64,000 nucleotides of DNA from an uncultured Vampirovibrio sp. (GCA_910583875.1 CAJTXT010000002.1:352977-416976); one strand, 5' to 3'; counted from the stretch's first letter, positions 1-8,405 are shown. Translations and numbers: made by a program. The notes: generated from the letters alone by a model not told the origin.

Positions 1-1170
1 AACAATATGGAAAAAGAACTAAAGCAATTATTATCAGAACTTAAACAGAAGAAATTCATAAATATTTCAATGGATTTGCCGTTTTTAGGATATAAATATT
101 TAACTTCATTTGTGAACAGATCTAAAAAATTAGGTATATTTGATAAATGTTTAAATCAATTAATTTATAAAAACAACTCATTAATTACACTCATTCTTCA
201 GTTAAATTATGATTGTAATCTAAAATGTAAGCATTGCTTTAATCCAAAAAATAAAATGAATGAACAATTAGATTTTGAAATATGCAAAAAAGCAATAGAT
301 GAAGCTGATGAACTGGGTGTTATAGAAATATCTATGACAGGAGGAGAGTGCACAATAAATAAAGATTTTCTAAAAATAGCAAAATATATTCGCTCTAAAC
401 ATATATCTCTATCATTTTTAACAAATGGACAAAAATTATATGATGATAAAAATTTGTTAAAAGAAATTATAAATCTTCATCCTTTTAGGGTTGAACTTAG
501 TCTTTACAGCATGAATCCTGAGATTCATGATTGTATAACAGGACAAAAGGGCTCGCACTTTAAAACGCTTAATGTAATAAAGAAACTTCGAAAAGCTAAT
601 ATAAAAATTATGGTTAACTGTCCTGTTTTAACTATAAATAAAAATGATTATAAAGATATTTCTGCTTTTGCAAAAGAATGGGATATTACATTAATTACAG
701 GCTGCATATTTATAAATAACCCAGATAATTGCAATGATTATCTTAAGGCTGATAGCAAGACTACTGAGGAGTTTTATATTGATAAAATCAAAGAAGAAGG
801 CAATATACGCGCAAACTCATTTATTAATGATAACAAGGCAATTTGTAATTTTGCCGGAAGATTAATGCTAAATATTGCGCCAAATCTTGATATTACACCT
901 TGTAATGATTTTAATTATCCGCTTGGTAATTTTAAGACAAATTCTTTAAAATCAATACGAGAAAATGCATTACCCGGTTTTATAGAAAAATTTTCAAAAT
1001 CAAACTTAAAAGAATGCTTTAAAGAAGATTATTGCGAATATTGCTTTTACTGTCCCAAAATACTTTTATACAGTACTAAAGAACTTGGGAAATTTGAAAC
1101 TTTTTGTGAACAAGCAAAGGCATATGAAAAAGCACTAAATAAATTGGATAAAACTAATAATAAAGGATAA
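1..1170 (+). CDS. Radical SAM/SPASM peptide maturase, truncated at the window edge
   Basis: The reading frame is open from base 1. The first ATG (base 7) is probably internal: 'NNMEKELKQLLSELKQKK' aligns with residues about 61-78 of the paralogue at 58871-60184, so roughly the first 60 residues, which hold a PqqD-like RRE domain in the paralogue, lie upstream of this window. Counting from base 7, the radical SAM [4Fe-4S] cysteines are C70, C74 and C77 (CNLKCKHC), followed by the GGE-type motif in 'TGGECTINKDF'. The C-terminal part carries a SPASM-like Cys set (TPCNDF, then CFKEDYCEYCFYCP and a last C). Enzymes of this build usually install crosslinks in ribosomal peptides; a precursor would be expected just upstream, out of view. 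The next gene starts 4 bases after the stop, indicating an operon. Confidence 0.85.
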   Translation, partial: NNMEKELKQLLSELKQKKFINISMDLPFLGYKYLTSFVNRSKKLGIFDKCLNQLIYKNNSLITLILQLNYDCNLKCKHCFNPKNKMNEQLDFEICKKAIDEADELGVIEISMTGGECTINKDFLKIAKYIRSKHISLSFLTNGQKLYDDKNLLKEIINLHPFRVELSLYSMNPEIHDCITGQKGSHFKTLNVIKKLRKANIKIMVNCPVLTINKNDYKDISAFAKEWDITLITGCIFINNPDNCNDYLKADSKTTEEFYIDKIKEEGNIRANSFINDNKAICNFAGRLMLNIAPNLDITPCNDFNYPLGNFKTNSLKSIRENALPGFIEKFSKSNLKECFKEDYCEYCFYCPKILLYSTKELGKFETFCEQAKAYEKALNKLDKTNNKG

Positions 1171-1174
1171 TAAA

Positions 1175-2863
1175 ATGAAAGTTTTATTAGTTAATCCACC
1201 ATTATCATTTCCCGATTTTATATACTCTGCTATTCCCTTACTGTTAGGTCAGCTTAAATATAACAATATTGATGCAGATGCTATAGACATGAATGTGGAA
1301 TTTATAAAAGATATAACAGGCAAAGAACACCTGATAAAAACAAAACAGAAAGTTGAAACATTATATAAACAAAGATTTTCTAACAATTCTTCAAATAATC
1401 CGAAGGAACAGTTTTTAGGACAGAATAAAGCAATTCAAAATTGTTTATCACAACCCAAAATTCTCAATATGATAATAAACAACGCCGATAGCATTTATTC
1501 TAATTATATGAAAATGAAAAATACTAAATTTGATAAGAAAAAAGCAATATTAATGGAATTTTCACTTAAATTTGCATTTTTGCCCTTCTCAAAAATTGTA
1601 TCAAAATTAAATTACTTAGAGAATAAGGCTCCATATATTATAGAAAAAACACAATTTTCTTTGAATGCTATTGATTTAGAAAAATACTGCAATGATTCAT
1701 CAAAAAATATTTATATAGATTATTTTAAAGAAAAGATTAAAGAAATAAATGCAAATCAATATGATATTATTGCTATTACAATTCCTTTTGAAGCAAATTT
1801 GTATCCTTCATTAACTTTAGGACGAATATTAAAAGAATATACAAATGCCAAAGTAGTATTTGGCGGAATAATACCAACCTCTGTTGTAGATAGTTTTATA
1901 AAATATCCATCATGGTTTGGTAAATACTTTGATGAGCTTCTTCTTGGGGAAGGTGAGTTATCTATTCTGCAATATGTTAAATATGTTGAAAAAAACCTTC
2001 CAGCACTTGAAGTTAGCGGGCTTGTTTACAAGAAAAATGGTGTAATATTAAAGAACGATATTAAATTTATAAAAAACATAGAAGAAATAAAACCGCCTTG
2101 TTATGATAGAATAGACTTTAATAATTATTCATCCCCTGTTATATTATTAGAATTTTCAAAAGGTTGTTATTGGGGCAGATGCATTTATTGCTACTCAAGC
2201 GCACACAAAAGATATCATATTAAAAATCCGATTAAAGCGGCAGATATGATTGAACAGCTTGTTCAAAAATATAACATTAGAAATTTTAATATTTTTGATG
2301 ATGCATTAAGTCCAAATTTCCTTGATAAATTTTCCGAAGAATTAATAAAAAGAAATTTAAAAATACACTATGTATGTTTTCTTAGATTTGAAAATAACCT
2401 AACATTTAAACTATTAAACAAATTTTATAAATCCGGATTAGACGCAGTATTTTTTGGTTTAGAAAGTGCTTCAAATAAAATATTAAAGCTAATAGATAAA
2501 GGCATCAATCCGGAAGTTGCAGAAAGAATAATAAAAGATTGTTATAAAATTGGAATAAAAGCTCATGTCGGAATTATTATTGATTTTCCTAAAGAAACAG
2601 AAAAGGATTTATTAGAAACGCTGAATTTTATAGAACGCAATGAAAAATATATTGATTTAGTAGATACTTTTCATTTTTCTATTTTAAAATCATCTAATAT
2701 AAAGAAATGCATAGAAATTTTAAATGTAAAGAATATTCTTGAAACAGAAGAATTTGGTGCATATTTGTCATTTGATAAAGAAGAAACAATTAAAAAGAAA
2801 AAGCTTGATAAAATATTAAAAGAATATGGAATACAAATATCACCAATATATAGTAAATGGTAA
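1175..2863 (+). CDS. B12-binding-type radical SAM protein
   Basis: A 562-residue protein with an N-terminal cobalamin-binding-like Rossmann region. It opens 'MKVLLVNPPL', and after an unusually long insert of about 130 residues it resumes with 'YDIIAITIPFEANLYP' and 'KVVFGG'. The radical SAM motif is CYWGRCIYC (C331, C336, C339), a CX4CX2C spacing seen in this class. It is followed by the 'FFGLESASNKILKLIDKG' block typical of B12-dependent radical SAM methyltransferases and related enzymes. The start has a good ribosome site (AAAGGA) and lies 4 bases after the preceding radical SAM/SPASM gene, so the two are co-transcribed. Such pairs occur in RiPP and other secondary pathways, where this enzyme often C-methylates the peptide. 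The substrate cannot be read from the sequence. Confidence 0.8.
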   Translation: MKVLLVNPPLSFPDFIYSAIPLLLGQLKYNNIDADAIDMNVEFIKDITGKEHLIKTKQKVETLYKQRFSNNSSNNPKEQFLGQNKAIQNCLSQPKILNMIINNADSIYSNYMKMKNTKFDKKKAILMEFSLKFAFLPFSKIVSKLNYLENKAPYIIEKTQFSLNAIDLEKYCNDSSKNIYIDYFKEKIKEINANQYDIIAITIPFEANLYPSLTLGRILKEYTNAKVVFGGIIPTSVVDSFIKYPSWFGKYFDELLLGEGELSILQYVKYVEKNLPALEVSGLVYKKNGVILKNDIKFIKNIEEIKPPCYDRIDFNNYSSPVILLEFSKGCYWGRCIYCYSSAHKRYHIKNPIKAADMIEQLVQKYNIRNFNIFDDALSPNFLDKFSEELIKRNLKIHYVCFLRFENNLTFKLLNKFYKSGLDAVFFGLESASNKILKLIDKGINPEVAERIIKDCYKIGIKAHVGIIIDFPKETEKDLLETLNFIERNEKYIDLVDTFHFSILKSSNIKKCIEILNVKNILETEEFGAYLSFDKEETIKKKKLDKILKEYGIQISPIYSKW

Positions 2864-2882
2864 GAATGATAAAAATAGGAAA

Positions 2883-2910
2883 TAAAAAAACCGCCATAAA
2901 CTGGCGGTTA
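2883..2910 (-). terminator. Intrinsic terminator at the end of the tRNA-Phe module
   Basis: Read on the minus strand, AACCGCCA and TGGCGGTT form an 8-bp stem followed by a run of T. It closes the duplicated 3' end of tRNA-Phe and resembles the terminator at 3015-3040, with a changed stem. It could also end the convergent B12 radical SAM transcript poorly. Confidence 0.7.
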
Positions 2911-2913
2911 AAA

Positions 2914-2996
2914 TGGTGCCACGTCTCACTCTGCCGAACAAAATGATTAAGTATCATTTTGTGAGAGGGGAGAACCCAAATTTATGAAGTAAATTT
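2914..2996 (-). repeat. Copy of the tRNA-Phe 3' end joined to a hairpin module
   Basis: Positions 2914-2927 repeat exactly the last 14 bases of the tRNA-Phe gene (encoded CCA, discriminator, acceptor 3' strand and three T-stem bases), which sit genuinely at 3043-3056. Where the real gene continues into its T-arm, this copy continues on the plus strand with ACTCTGCCGA, then a 10-bp hairpin (ACAAAATGAT on one arm), GAGAGGGG, GAACCCAA and GAAGTAAAT. The same flanking blocks surround a different hairpin next to tRNA-Arg at 51176-51367. It encodes nothing visible. It may be the scar or body of a tRNA-targeting element. Confidence 0.75.
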
Positions 2997-3014
2997 GCGT
3001 GAGATTTCGAGACA

Positions 3015-3040
3015 ATAAAAAAACCGCATTTAAGCGGTTA
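3015..3040 (-). terminator. Intrinsic terminator of tRNA-Phe
   Basis: On the minus strand, AACCGC-TTAAAT-GCGGTT is followed directly by seven T residues, starting a few bases after the CCA end of tRNA-Phe. The stem is short but the T-run is strong. Confidence 0.75.
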
Positions 3041-3042
3041 AA

Positions 3043-3118
3043 TGGTGCCACGTCTCGGAATCGAACCAAGGACACAGGGATTTTCAGTCCCTTGCTCTAC
3101 CAACTGAGCTAACGTGGC
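3043..3118 (-). tRNA. tRNA-Phe (GAA), CCA encoded
   Basis: The minus strand folds into a complete cloverleaf: acceptor GCCACGT/ACGTGGC, a D-arm GCTCAGTTGGTAGAGC, anticodon stem AGGGA/TCCCT with loop CTGAAAA (anticodon GAA), a T-arm with TTCGATT, discriminator A and an encoded CCA. It is transcribed away from the radical SAM genes and followed by a terminator. Its 3' end is duplicated downstream (2914-2927) together with an unusual hairpin module. Confidence 0.97.
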
Positions 3119-3168
3119 TTACCTATGTATTTATCATATCAAAAACAAATTGCGTGTCAATAAAACTT

Positions 3169-4203
3169 TTATAAAAAATCCCTGTTTGAAGCAACATATT
3201 CAGAATATGTTAATACATTTGCATTACTACTAATGATTTTTGCACATTTTTTCAAGCCTAATTTTGAAAGCTGGCATGATGTTATTATATACTTATTATC
3301 CAATTCTTCTTTTTTATAAAAGACTTTTTCAATAAGCACTTTAGCTAATTTTTTATATTTTAAAATAAAAAAGTTTTCCATTAGTGAACAACTGCCTTTT
3401 TTATTTATTACAGGCATTTCTTCTGAAAAATATGCCGCATCTTTTCTAATTAATGGTTTATGGTAAAAGCTATTTTTATAAAATGGAATATCAACATAAT
3501 TCATTTTTAATAAATCATCAATCCTAATTAACTTATGAGAAATCTCATCAATTTTTGATAAAGTTTCAAAACAAGAATCACATGAACAAGCAATATACTT
3601 AGCATCCTTTGGAATAGATTTAACTATTTTTTCGGAATTTTTTTGAAATTTTTTCAAATTACCGTCACTTAAATACGGAAGACCACAGCAGCAATTATTT
3701 ATTGAAATAACATCGTAATTAAGCTGCTCTAATATATTTAAAGTTGCATTTTTATCTGAAGGATTAACATATTTATTGATACAACCTTGAAAATAAACTA
3801 CTTTATCTTCATTTGAATTTTTTACAATTCTTTTTTTTCTTTTAATTAAAACTTTCTTTTTTAATAAGCGGTGCATATTTAAGTATAAAAAATAATAAAA
3901 AGAGAAACCAAATAATCTAAATCTAAATTTATTTATAGATTTTAATTTAGTAAATAAATCAGCTGCATCAATATTACTTGGGCAAAAATTCTTACAAGCG
4001 TTACAGTTTAAACAAATATCAAGATTTTTAATAAAAGATTTTGTTATCTTCTTTCCATTATTAAAAAAATTATTCAAAACAATGTAGCGCCCTCGAGAAA
4101 GAAACATTTCATTTTTAGTTGCAAGATATATAGGACATACACTTTGGCATAATCCGCATTTTGAACATTTATATACTTCTTCTTTTATTTCAGCATCGAT
4201 CAT
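3169..4203 (-). CDS. GlcF/heterodisulfide-reductase-like Fe-S oxidoreductase subunit
   Basis: A 344-residue protein with two N-terminal ferredoxin-type [4Fe-4S] motifs (CSKCGLCQSVCPIY near residue 13 and CLNCNACKNFCPSN near residue 64), followed by cysteine-rich CCG-type segments (CCCGLPY near residue 170, CSCDSC near 206). This layout belongs to the glycolate oxidase GlcF/HdrD/LutA family, which passes electrons from a flavin dehydrogenase to quinone or another carrier. The second CCG domain looks reduced, since the C-terminal part shows no clear CCG pair. No FAD-linked dehydrogenase partner (GlcD type) is adjacent, so the substrate is unknown. It stands alone between tRNA-Phe and the divergent lptC gene. 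Confidence 0.75.
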   Translation of the reverse strand: MIDAEIKEEVYKCSKCGLCQSVCPIYLATKNEMFLSRGRYIVLNNFFNNGKKITKSFIKNLDICLNCNACKNFCPSNIDAADLFTKLKSINKFRFRLFGFSFYYFLYLNMHRLLKKKVLIKRKKRIVKNSNEDKVVYFQGCINKYVNPSDKNATLNILEQLNYDVISINNCCCGLPYLSDGNLKKFQKNSEKIVKSIPKDAKYIACSCDSCFETLSKIDEISHKLIRIDDLLKMNYVDIPFYKNSFYHKPLIRKDAAYFSEEMPVINKKGSCSLMENFFILKYKKLAKVLIEKVFYKKEELDNKYIITSCQLSKLGLKKCAKIISSNANVLTYSEYVASNRDFL

Positions 4204-4275
4204 ATATTAATTATCGTATAAAATTCATTATCTTACAATTGCAATTTATCTTTAATTATATGATAATTATATGTT

Positions 4276-4854
4276 ATGGCGTTAAAAAATTATATAAAAG
4301 ATAAAAAAAATATTGCATATATATTATTATTTTCAGTAATAATATTCGCTTGTTTTTGGGCATTTATCTCTGCAGGATTAATAACAAAATCATTTAAGAC
4401 TAAAATAGTATCCCAAACATATAAGAATAAAGAAGCAAATATTGAAAGCTTGTTAGTTACCGAAACTAAAAACGGAGAAAAACTTTGGGAACTTTATGCA
4501 GATAGCGGCATGTATACAGATGAGAATGGTGTTGTTCTTTTAGAATATTTAATCGGAAATTTTTATGATAAAAATCAAGTAACAGCAAGCTTTAAATCAG
4601 ATAAAGGTACATATAATTCAAATAAAAAACAAATAATTTTGTACGACAACGTAGTACTTGTATATAAAGACGGAACAAATCTTTCAGCAGAAAGAATAAC
4701 ATATTCAGGCAAAAATGAGGATATTATCGCTGAAGGCAATGTAAGAATAGAACGTCCAAATGAAGCCGTCATTTGGGGCACAAAAGCTATTTTAACCGGC
4801 GATTATTCAGACTTTCACATTGAAGGAAGAACAAAATCACAATTTTATATGTAA
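4276..4854 (+). CDS. lptC: LPS export protein LptC
   Basis: A 192-residue bitopic protein: one transmembrane helix at about residues 13-36, then a periplasmic domain with the repeating beta pattern of the OstA/LptC fold (a stretch on gain of structure such as 'SDKGTYNSNKKQIILYDNVV', 'SAERITYSGKNEDIIAEGNV'). LptC anchors the periplasmic lipopolysaccharide bridge to the LptBFG transporter. The next gene encodes an LptA-like protein 12 bases downstream, the usual lptC-lptA order. The length matches the family (about 190). The ribosome site before the ATG is weak. No lptB follows inside this window. Confidence 0.85.
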   Translation: MALKNYIKDKKNIAYILLFSVIIFACFWAFISAGLITKSFKTKIVSQTYKNKEANIESLLVTETKNGEKLWELYADSGMYTDENGVVLLEYLIGNFYDKNQVTASFKSDKGTYNSNKKQIILYDNVVLVYKDGTNLSAERITYSGKNEDIIAEGNVRIERPNEAVIWGTKAILTGDYSDFHIEGRTKSQFYM

Positions 4855-4866
4855 ATAAGGTAAGAT

Positions 4867-5817
4867 ATGAAAAGACAAATAATTAATTCAATATTGATTT
4901 TAACATTTATAACAGCTGGCATTTCACATGCTGCATCTTTAACAGTTGAATCAGATACACAGGAATTTAAAGATACAGATAGTAAAATATATCTTGAGGG
5001 TAATGTAAAAATTAAAACAGATAATATTAACGTACAAAGCCCAAGAGCGGTTGTTGAGGTTGACCCTAAAAATAACAAGGTTAATAAAGTTGAATTCAAA
5101 GAAAACGCATACTCATACCAGCTTGAAAGCGGGAAAAAACATGAAATTAAAGCGCAGATTTTGCAAATGTCTTTGCTTAACAAAGTTTTTTCAGCTCAAG
5201 GAAATACAATTTCTTCTATCACAGAAAATGGCAGACCTATAGTTATTGTAACTGCTGATAAACAGGAATATAACAAAACAACAAATACAATGAAAGCTAC
5301 AGGAAGTGTTAATATTATCTATAAAAATATAGAAACTTTCTCTTCTCAAGCTTATGTTTATCTAAATAATAAAAATGATATTAAAAAGATTGAATTAATT
5401 GGCAATGCAAAATTAAATCAAGATAAAAGCAAAATCAATGCAAATAAATTAACTTACGACAATATAAAAGAAGAAGCTATAGCAGTTGGCAATGTATATT
5501 CTAATATTGTATCAGAAGATGATAAAAACATAGAAGTTTGGTCAAATTATCAATCTTATGATAAAAAAGCAAATGTTGTAAGTGCATCAGGCTCAACTAA
5601 AATTAAATATGAAGATTATACTGCTACAGGTCCAAAGGTTAATGTTTATGGAAATAAACAAACAAAAAAACTTAATCAAGCTGTATTTATCGGCCGTTCT
5701 AAAATAGAAACAAAAGGAAGAACTATTGAAGCAGATAGAATTACAATTACAATGAATCCTAAGGATTTCAAAGCAGAAGGAAATGTAAAATCTGTAATTC
5801 CTAATATTGGTAATTAA
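4867..5817 (+). CDS. lptA: LptA/OstA-like periplasmic LPS transport protein
   Basis: A 316-residue protein with a cleavable signal peptide (MKRQIINSILILTFITAGISHAA) and two successive OstA-type beta-jellyroll regions, visible as repeated 'L.ada..y.....ia.GNVk' strands (for example 'KIYLEGNVKIKT', 'NTMKATGSVNIIY', 'EEAIAVGNVY', 'KDFKAEGNVKS'). The family bridges the periplasm and delivers lipopolysaccharide to LptD. E. coli LptA is about 185 residues, so this is a longer form with more strands. It lies in an operon with lptC and has an AAGG ribosome site. The 3' end faces the convergent transporter gene across a repeat pair and a terminator. Confidence 0.85.
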   Translation: MKRQIINSILILTFITAGISHAASLTVESDTQEFKDTDSKIYLEGNVKIKTDNINVQSPRAVVEVDPKNNKVNKVEFKENAYSYQLESGKKHEIKAQILQMSLLNKVFSAQGNTISSITENGRPIVIVTADKQEYNKTTNTMKATGSVNIIYKNIETFSSQAYVYLNNKNDIKKIELIGNAKLNQDKSKINANKLTYDNIKEEAIAVGNVYSNIVSEDDKNIEVWSNYQSYDKKANVVSASGSTKIKYEDYTATGPKVNVYGNKQTKKLNQAVFIGRSKIETKGRTIEADRITITMNPKDFKAEGNVKSVIPNIGN

Positions 5818-5861
5818 TATTCATACCTTTTAAAATAAATGTTTAATAAGTAAGTTTGTCA

Positions 5862-6019
5862 GATCCTGAAACAAGTTCAGGATGACACATGCTATTTTAT
5901 GGCTTTTTAGAATTGTTTTGAACTCTTACAAGTTTGTTTATTAAAAATTCATGGAAATTTCTATATAACGTCATCTATTTAAAAAGTTAAATTTGTCATC
6001 CTGAACTTGTTTCAGGATC
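5862..6019. repeat. Inverted pair of a 26-bp palindromic repeat
   Basis: Positions 5862-5887 and 5994-6019 are exact reverse complements (GATCCTGAAACAAGTTCAGG... and its mirror), 106 bases apart. Each copy is itself palindromic (CCTGAA...TTCAGG). Related pairs lie at 50967-51066, 7543-7685 and 55873-55996. It is a REP/BIME-like intergenic repeat, here placed between two convergent 3' ends. Confidence 0.85.
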
Positions 6020-6052
6020 TTATCAGCTTAATACAGAATCTTTAATATAAAC

Positions 6053-6089
6053 AAAAAAAAGAGCGGACTAAATAATCCGCTCTTTTTTT
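6053..6089. terminator. Bidirectional intrinsic terminator
   Basis: GAGCGGA and TCCGCTC form a stem around CTAAATAA, flanked by A8 on the left and T7 on the right, so it can stop both lptA (plus) and the transporter gene (minus). Confidence 0.85.
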
Positions 6090-6104
6090 GTATTTAAAAT
6101 CAAA

Positions 6105-7430
6105 TTACATAAAGTGTCTTACCCAAATGTAAGCTGATGATAAAGCTAATGAAATAAATACAACAACAACACCGTATTTCATAAATTCCAAGAATTTAAT
6201 TTTATGACCGTGTTTTGCTGAATTTTCAGAAACAATAACGTTAGCAGCTGCACCAATGATTGTAAGATTGCCTCCTAAACAAGCACCTAAAGATAAGCTC
6301 CACCATAAAGGAAGAACAAAATCTCTACCTTGAGCAAGCTCAATCTCGTGAATCATAGGCGCCATAGTTGCTGTATATGGAATGTTATCAATAATACCTG
6401 ATAAAATACCGGAAGCCCATAAAATAACAAATGAAGCTATTTTTTGAGAACCTGCTGTTACTTGTAATAACCAGTCAGCCATTAATTTAATACCGCCTGC
6501 TGCTTCAAATGCACCGATAATAATGAATAATCCAACAAAGAAGAAAATAGTATTCCATTCAACTTCTTTGAAGGTTTCTTCCGGATTTTCAAATAATAAC
6601 AATATACTTGCACCAATAAATGCTATAATACAAGTTGCAATATGTGTTATATCGTGTGTTAAGAAACCTACAATAACTAAAGCTAAAATAAACATACTTC
6701 TTTTTAATAAAGCATAGTCTGTAATAGTTTTTGAATTATCAATTTCTTGAATACTTGCCATTTTCTCTTCTGTAGTAACAAGTTGTTTTCTAAAGCAAAG
6801 ATATAAAAATGCAAGTACAACAACCATAATAATAAAACAAATAATTGTAAGTTCAGATATGAAATCCATAAATGAAAAACCTGCAGCGCTGCCGATAATA
6901 ATGTTTGGCGGGTCACCAATTAATGTTGCAGTACCACCAATATTAGAAGCAAATATTTCTGTCATTAATAACGGCACAGGGTTTAAATCTAATTGTTTTG
7001 CTACAACAAAAGTTATAGGCATTATAAGAATAACAGTTGTTACGTTATCTAAAAATGCTGATAAAATTGCTGTAAAAAATGCTAAAACAATAAGAACCAT
7101 TAAAGGTTTACCCTTAGTCATTTTTAAAAGTTCGATTGCTACCCATTTGAAAACACCGCACCTTGTTGTGATGTTTACAATAATCATCATGGAAACTAAT
7201 AAGAAAATTACATTAAAATCAACAAAGTTAATAAAATATAATTCATTCAAACCTGTTTCAGCTATTTTTTCTTGGCTTACTAACCCTGAGAAAACAACAA
7301 CCGCTGCACCCAAAAGAGCTATAGTAACCTTTGGTATTTTTTCAAGAGCAATAAAAATATATGCAAGTATTAAAATTGCAGCAGAAATTACAATCGCATG
7401 GTTTTGAACCAGTGTGTAAAATTGTTCCAT
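6105..7430 (-). CDS. NhaD/ArsB-type ion transporter (IT superfamily)
   Basis: A 441-residue integral membrane protein of about 11-12 helices. It has the family hallmarks 'FLDNVTTVILIMP' in the first half, 'NIGGTATLIGDPPNIIIG' after it, and their second-half counterparts 'GIIDNIPYTATMAPMI' and 'ACLGGNLTIIGAAANVIV'. The two inverted halves are typical of the ArsB/NhaD/P-protein branch of the ion transporter superfamily. Most relatives are Na+/H+ antiporters or anion permeases; no arsenic genes are nearby, so sodium/proton exchange is the likelier job. It is a single gene with a good ribosome site (AAGG) and stops at the shared terminator 6053-6089. Confidence 0.85.
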   Translation of the reverse strand: MEQFYTLVQNHAIVISAAILILAYIFIALEKIPKVTIALLGAAVVVFSGLVSQEKIAETGLNELYFINFVDFNVIFLLVSMMIIVNITTRCGVFKWVAIELLKMTKGKPLMVLIVLAFFTAILSAFLDNVTTVILIMPITFVVAKQLDLNPVPLLMTEIFASNIGGTATLIGDPPNIIIGSAAGFSFMDFISELTIICFIIMVVVLAFLYLCFRKQLVTTEEKMASIQEIDNSKTITDYALLKRSMFILALVIVGFLTHDITHIATCIIAFIGASILLLFENPEETFKEVEWNTIFFFVGLFIIIGAFEAAGGIKLMADWLLQVTAGSQKIASFVILWASGILSGIIDNIPYTATMAPMIHEIELAQGRDFVLPLWWSLSLGACLGGNLTIIGAAANVIVSENSAKHGHKIKFLEFMKYGVVVVFISLALSSAYIWVRHFM

Positions 7431-7542
7431 ACTCTACCTTTCTTAAATGTATATCATATCTATGATAACAAAAACATAGTAAGTATGTAAGTAAAAAACT
7501 TTGGAAATTTATATCTTACTTTTTACTAATTTTACTTAAAAA

Positions 7543-7629
7543 ATAGTCATAATGTCATTCCGAACTTGTTTGACTACTTTTTCCAAAATCTTTGATTTTG
7601 TGAAAAATGTCTGGTTTCCCACGGAATCT
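7543..7629. repeat. 87-bp nested hairpin repeat, copy A
   Basis: It matches 55873-55959 over 87 bases with about one mismatch. The outer arms ATTCCG and CGGAAT can pair, and an inner hairpin CAAAATC-TTT-GATTTTG extends to about 13 bp (TTTTTC...GAAAAA). The left end has the ACTTGTTT half of the CTGAACTTGTTTCAG palindrome, so it looks like that palindrome with a second hairpin inserted. It occupies most of the 392-base gap between two divergent genes. Confidence 0.85.
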
Positions 7630-7660
7630 GAGCAGATTTAAACTATATTTCTAAATTTCA

Positions 7661-7685
7661 GACCCTGAAATAAATTCAGGGTGAC
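7661..7685. repeat. Single copy of the CTGAA...TTCAG palindrome
   Basis: GACCCTGAAATAAATTCAGGGTGAC is palindromic around AATAAATT and is the partner of the nested repeat immediately upstream; the equivalent partner at the other locus is 55972-55996. The rest of the gap up to 7822 is AT-rich DNA with a TATAAT at 7790-7795 that could be the -10 box of the next gene. Confidence 0.7.
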
Positions 7686-7822
7686 TGTTAGTCTTTTTAT
7701 TATTTCGTCATTCATAACTTGTTTTATTTATTTTTCAATGATTTTTGATTGCAAATAAAATAACTAGCAAAAAAATTTTTTATCATTGTTATAATTAATG
7801 TAGAGGTTATAAGGAGTTCAGC

Positions 7823-8311
7823 ATGAGGGTAAATTCTATTTCAAACGTTTCATTTGGAGCTAAAAAAGCGAAAATGAAAAAGAACAATGAACAAAAAGAA
7901 CAGTATTACAAATGGGTTAGCCAAAATCAAGTAAATCAAACTTTGAAAATGGCAAAAGGCAGAGAAGTTGAAAACGGAAAATTTGAAGCAGGTAAAGCAA
8001 TTGCTACATTAGTTGGATTTGCTGCCGGCATGTATACTGTTTTTAATTCAATAAAAACAGGAAATATACAAAGAAGTGTTCAAGAAATTACACCTCAAAT
8101 TACAAAAATGAAAAATAAAAGTCTTATAGGTTTAGGAATAACCGCTATTGCTTTAAACACAAGAAATGTATTAGATATTCTTAATAGAAAAAATGCAGAT
8201 AAAACAGCAAATGAAAGAGGTTTCTTAACAAGCCGTCAAGAAGGTAAAGTAAGAAATGTACAACAATCATATAACTTAGCAGATGCTATTTATAACAAAA
8301 ATGTACAATAA
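7823..8311 (+). CDS. Unknown small membrane protein with SFGA leader
   Basis: A 162-residue protein of unknown function. The N-terminus 'MRVNSISNVSFGAKK' shares the pattern M[KR][IV]..S..S followed by SF[GK][GA] with the proteins at 52572-53291 and 53446-54330, and loosely with 16084-16506. A Lys-rich stretch follows. There are two hydrophobic segments, about residues 53-72 (AIATLVGFAAGMYTVF) and 94-110 (SLIGLGITAIALNT), and a basic C-terminal tail. The start has a clear ribosome site (AAGGAG) and the gene ends in its own terminator, so it is monocistronic. I cannot name a family. Confidence 0.7.
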   Translation: MRVNSISNVSFGAKKAKMKKNNEQKEQYYKWVSQNQVNQTLKMAKGREVENGKFEAGKAIATLVGFAAGMYTVFNSIKTGNIQRSVQEITPQITKMKNKSLIGLGITAIALNTRNVLDILNRKNADKTANERGFLTSRQEGKVRNVQQSYNLADAIYNKNVQ

Positions 8312-8327
8312 TTACATATAATATATG

Positions 8328-8360
8328 AAAAGGCAGATACATATAGTATCTGCCTTTTTT
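8328..8360 (+). terminator. Intrinsic terminator of the SFGA-leader gene
   Basis: GGCAGATAC-ATATA-GTATCTGCC is a 9-bp perfect stem followed by T6, 17 bases after the stop codon. Confidence 0.9.
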
Positions 8361-8369
8361 GTTAATAAG

Positions 8370-8400
8370 AAAAAACAAGGGGCATAATTTAACGCCCCTT
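8370..8400 (-). terminator. Intrinsic terminator of the hydrogenase operon
   Basis: On the minus strand AAGGGGC and GCCCCTT pair around an AT loop and are followed by GTTTTTT, just after the end of the hydrogenase large subunit gene. Confidence 0.9.
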
Positions 8401-8405
8401 GAATA

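Noticed and set aside
2864-3042. The duplicated tRNA-Phe end considered as a pseudo-tRNA gene.
   Set aside because: Only the last 14 bases are copied; the rest is the hairpin module with no D-arm, anticodon or T-loop in tRNA order.
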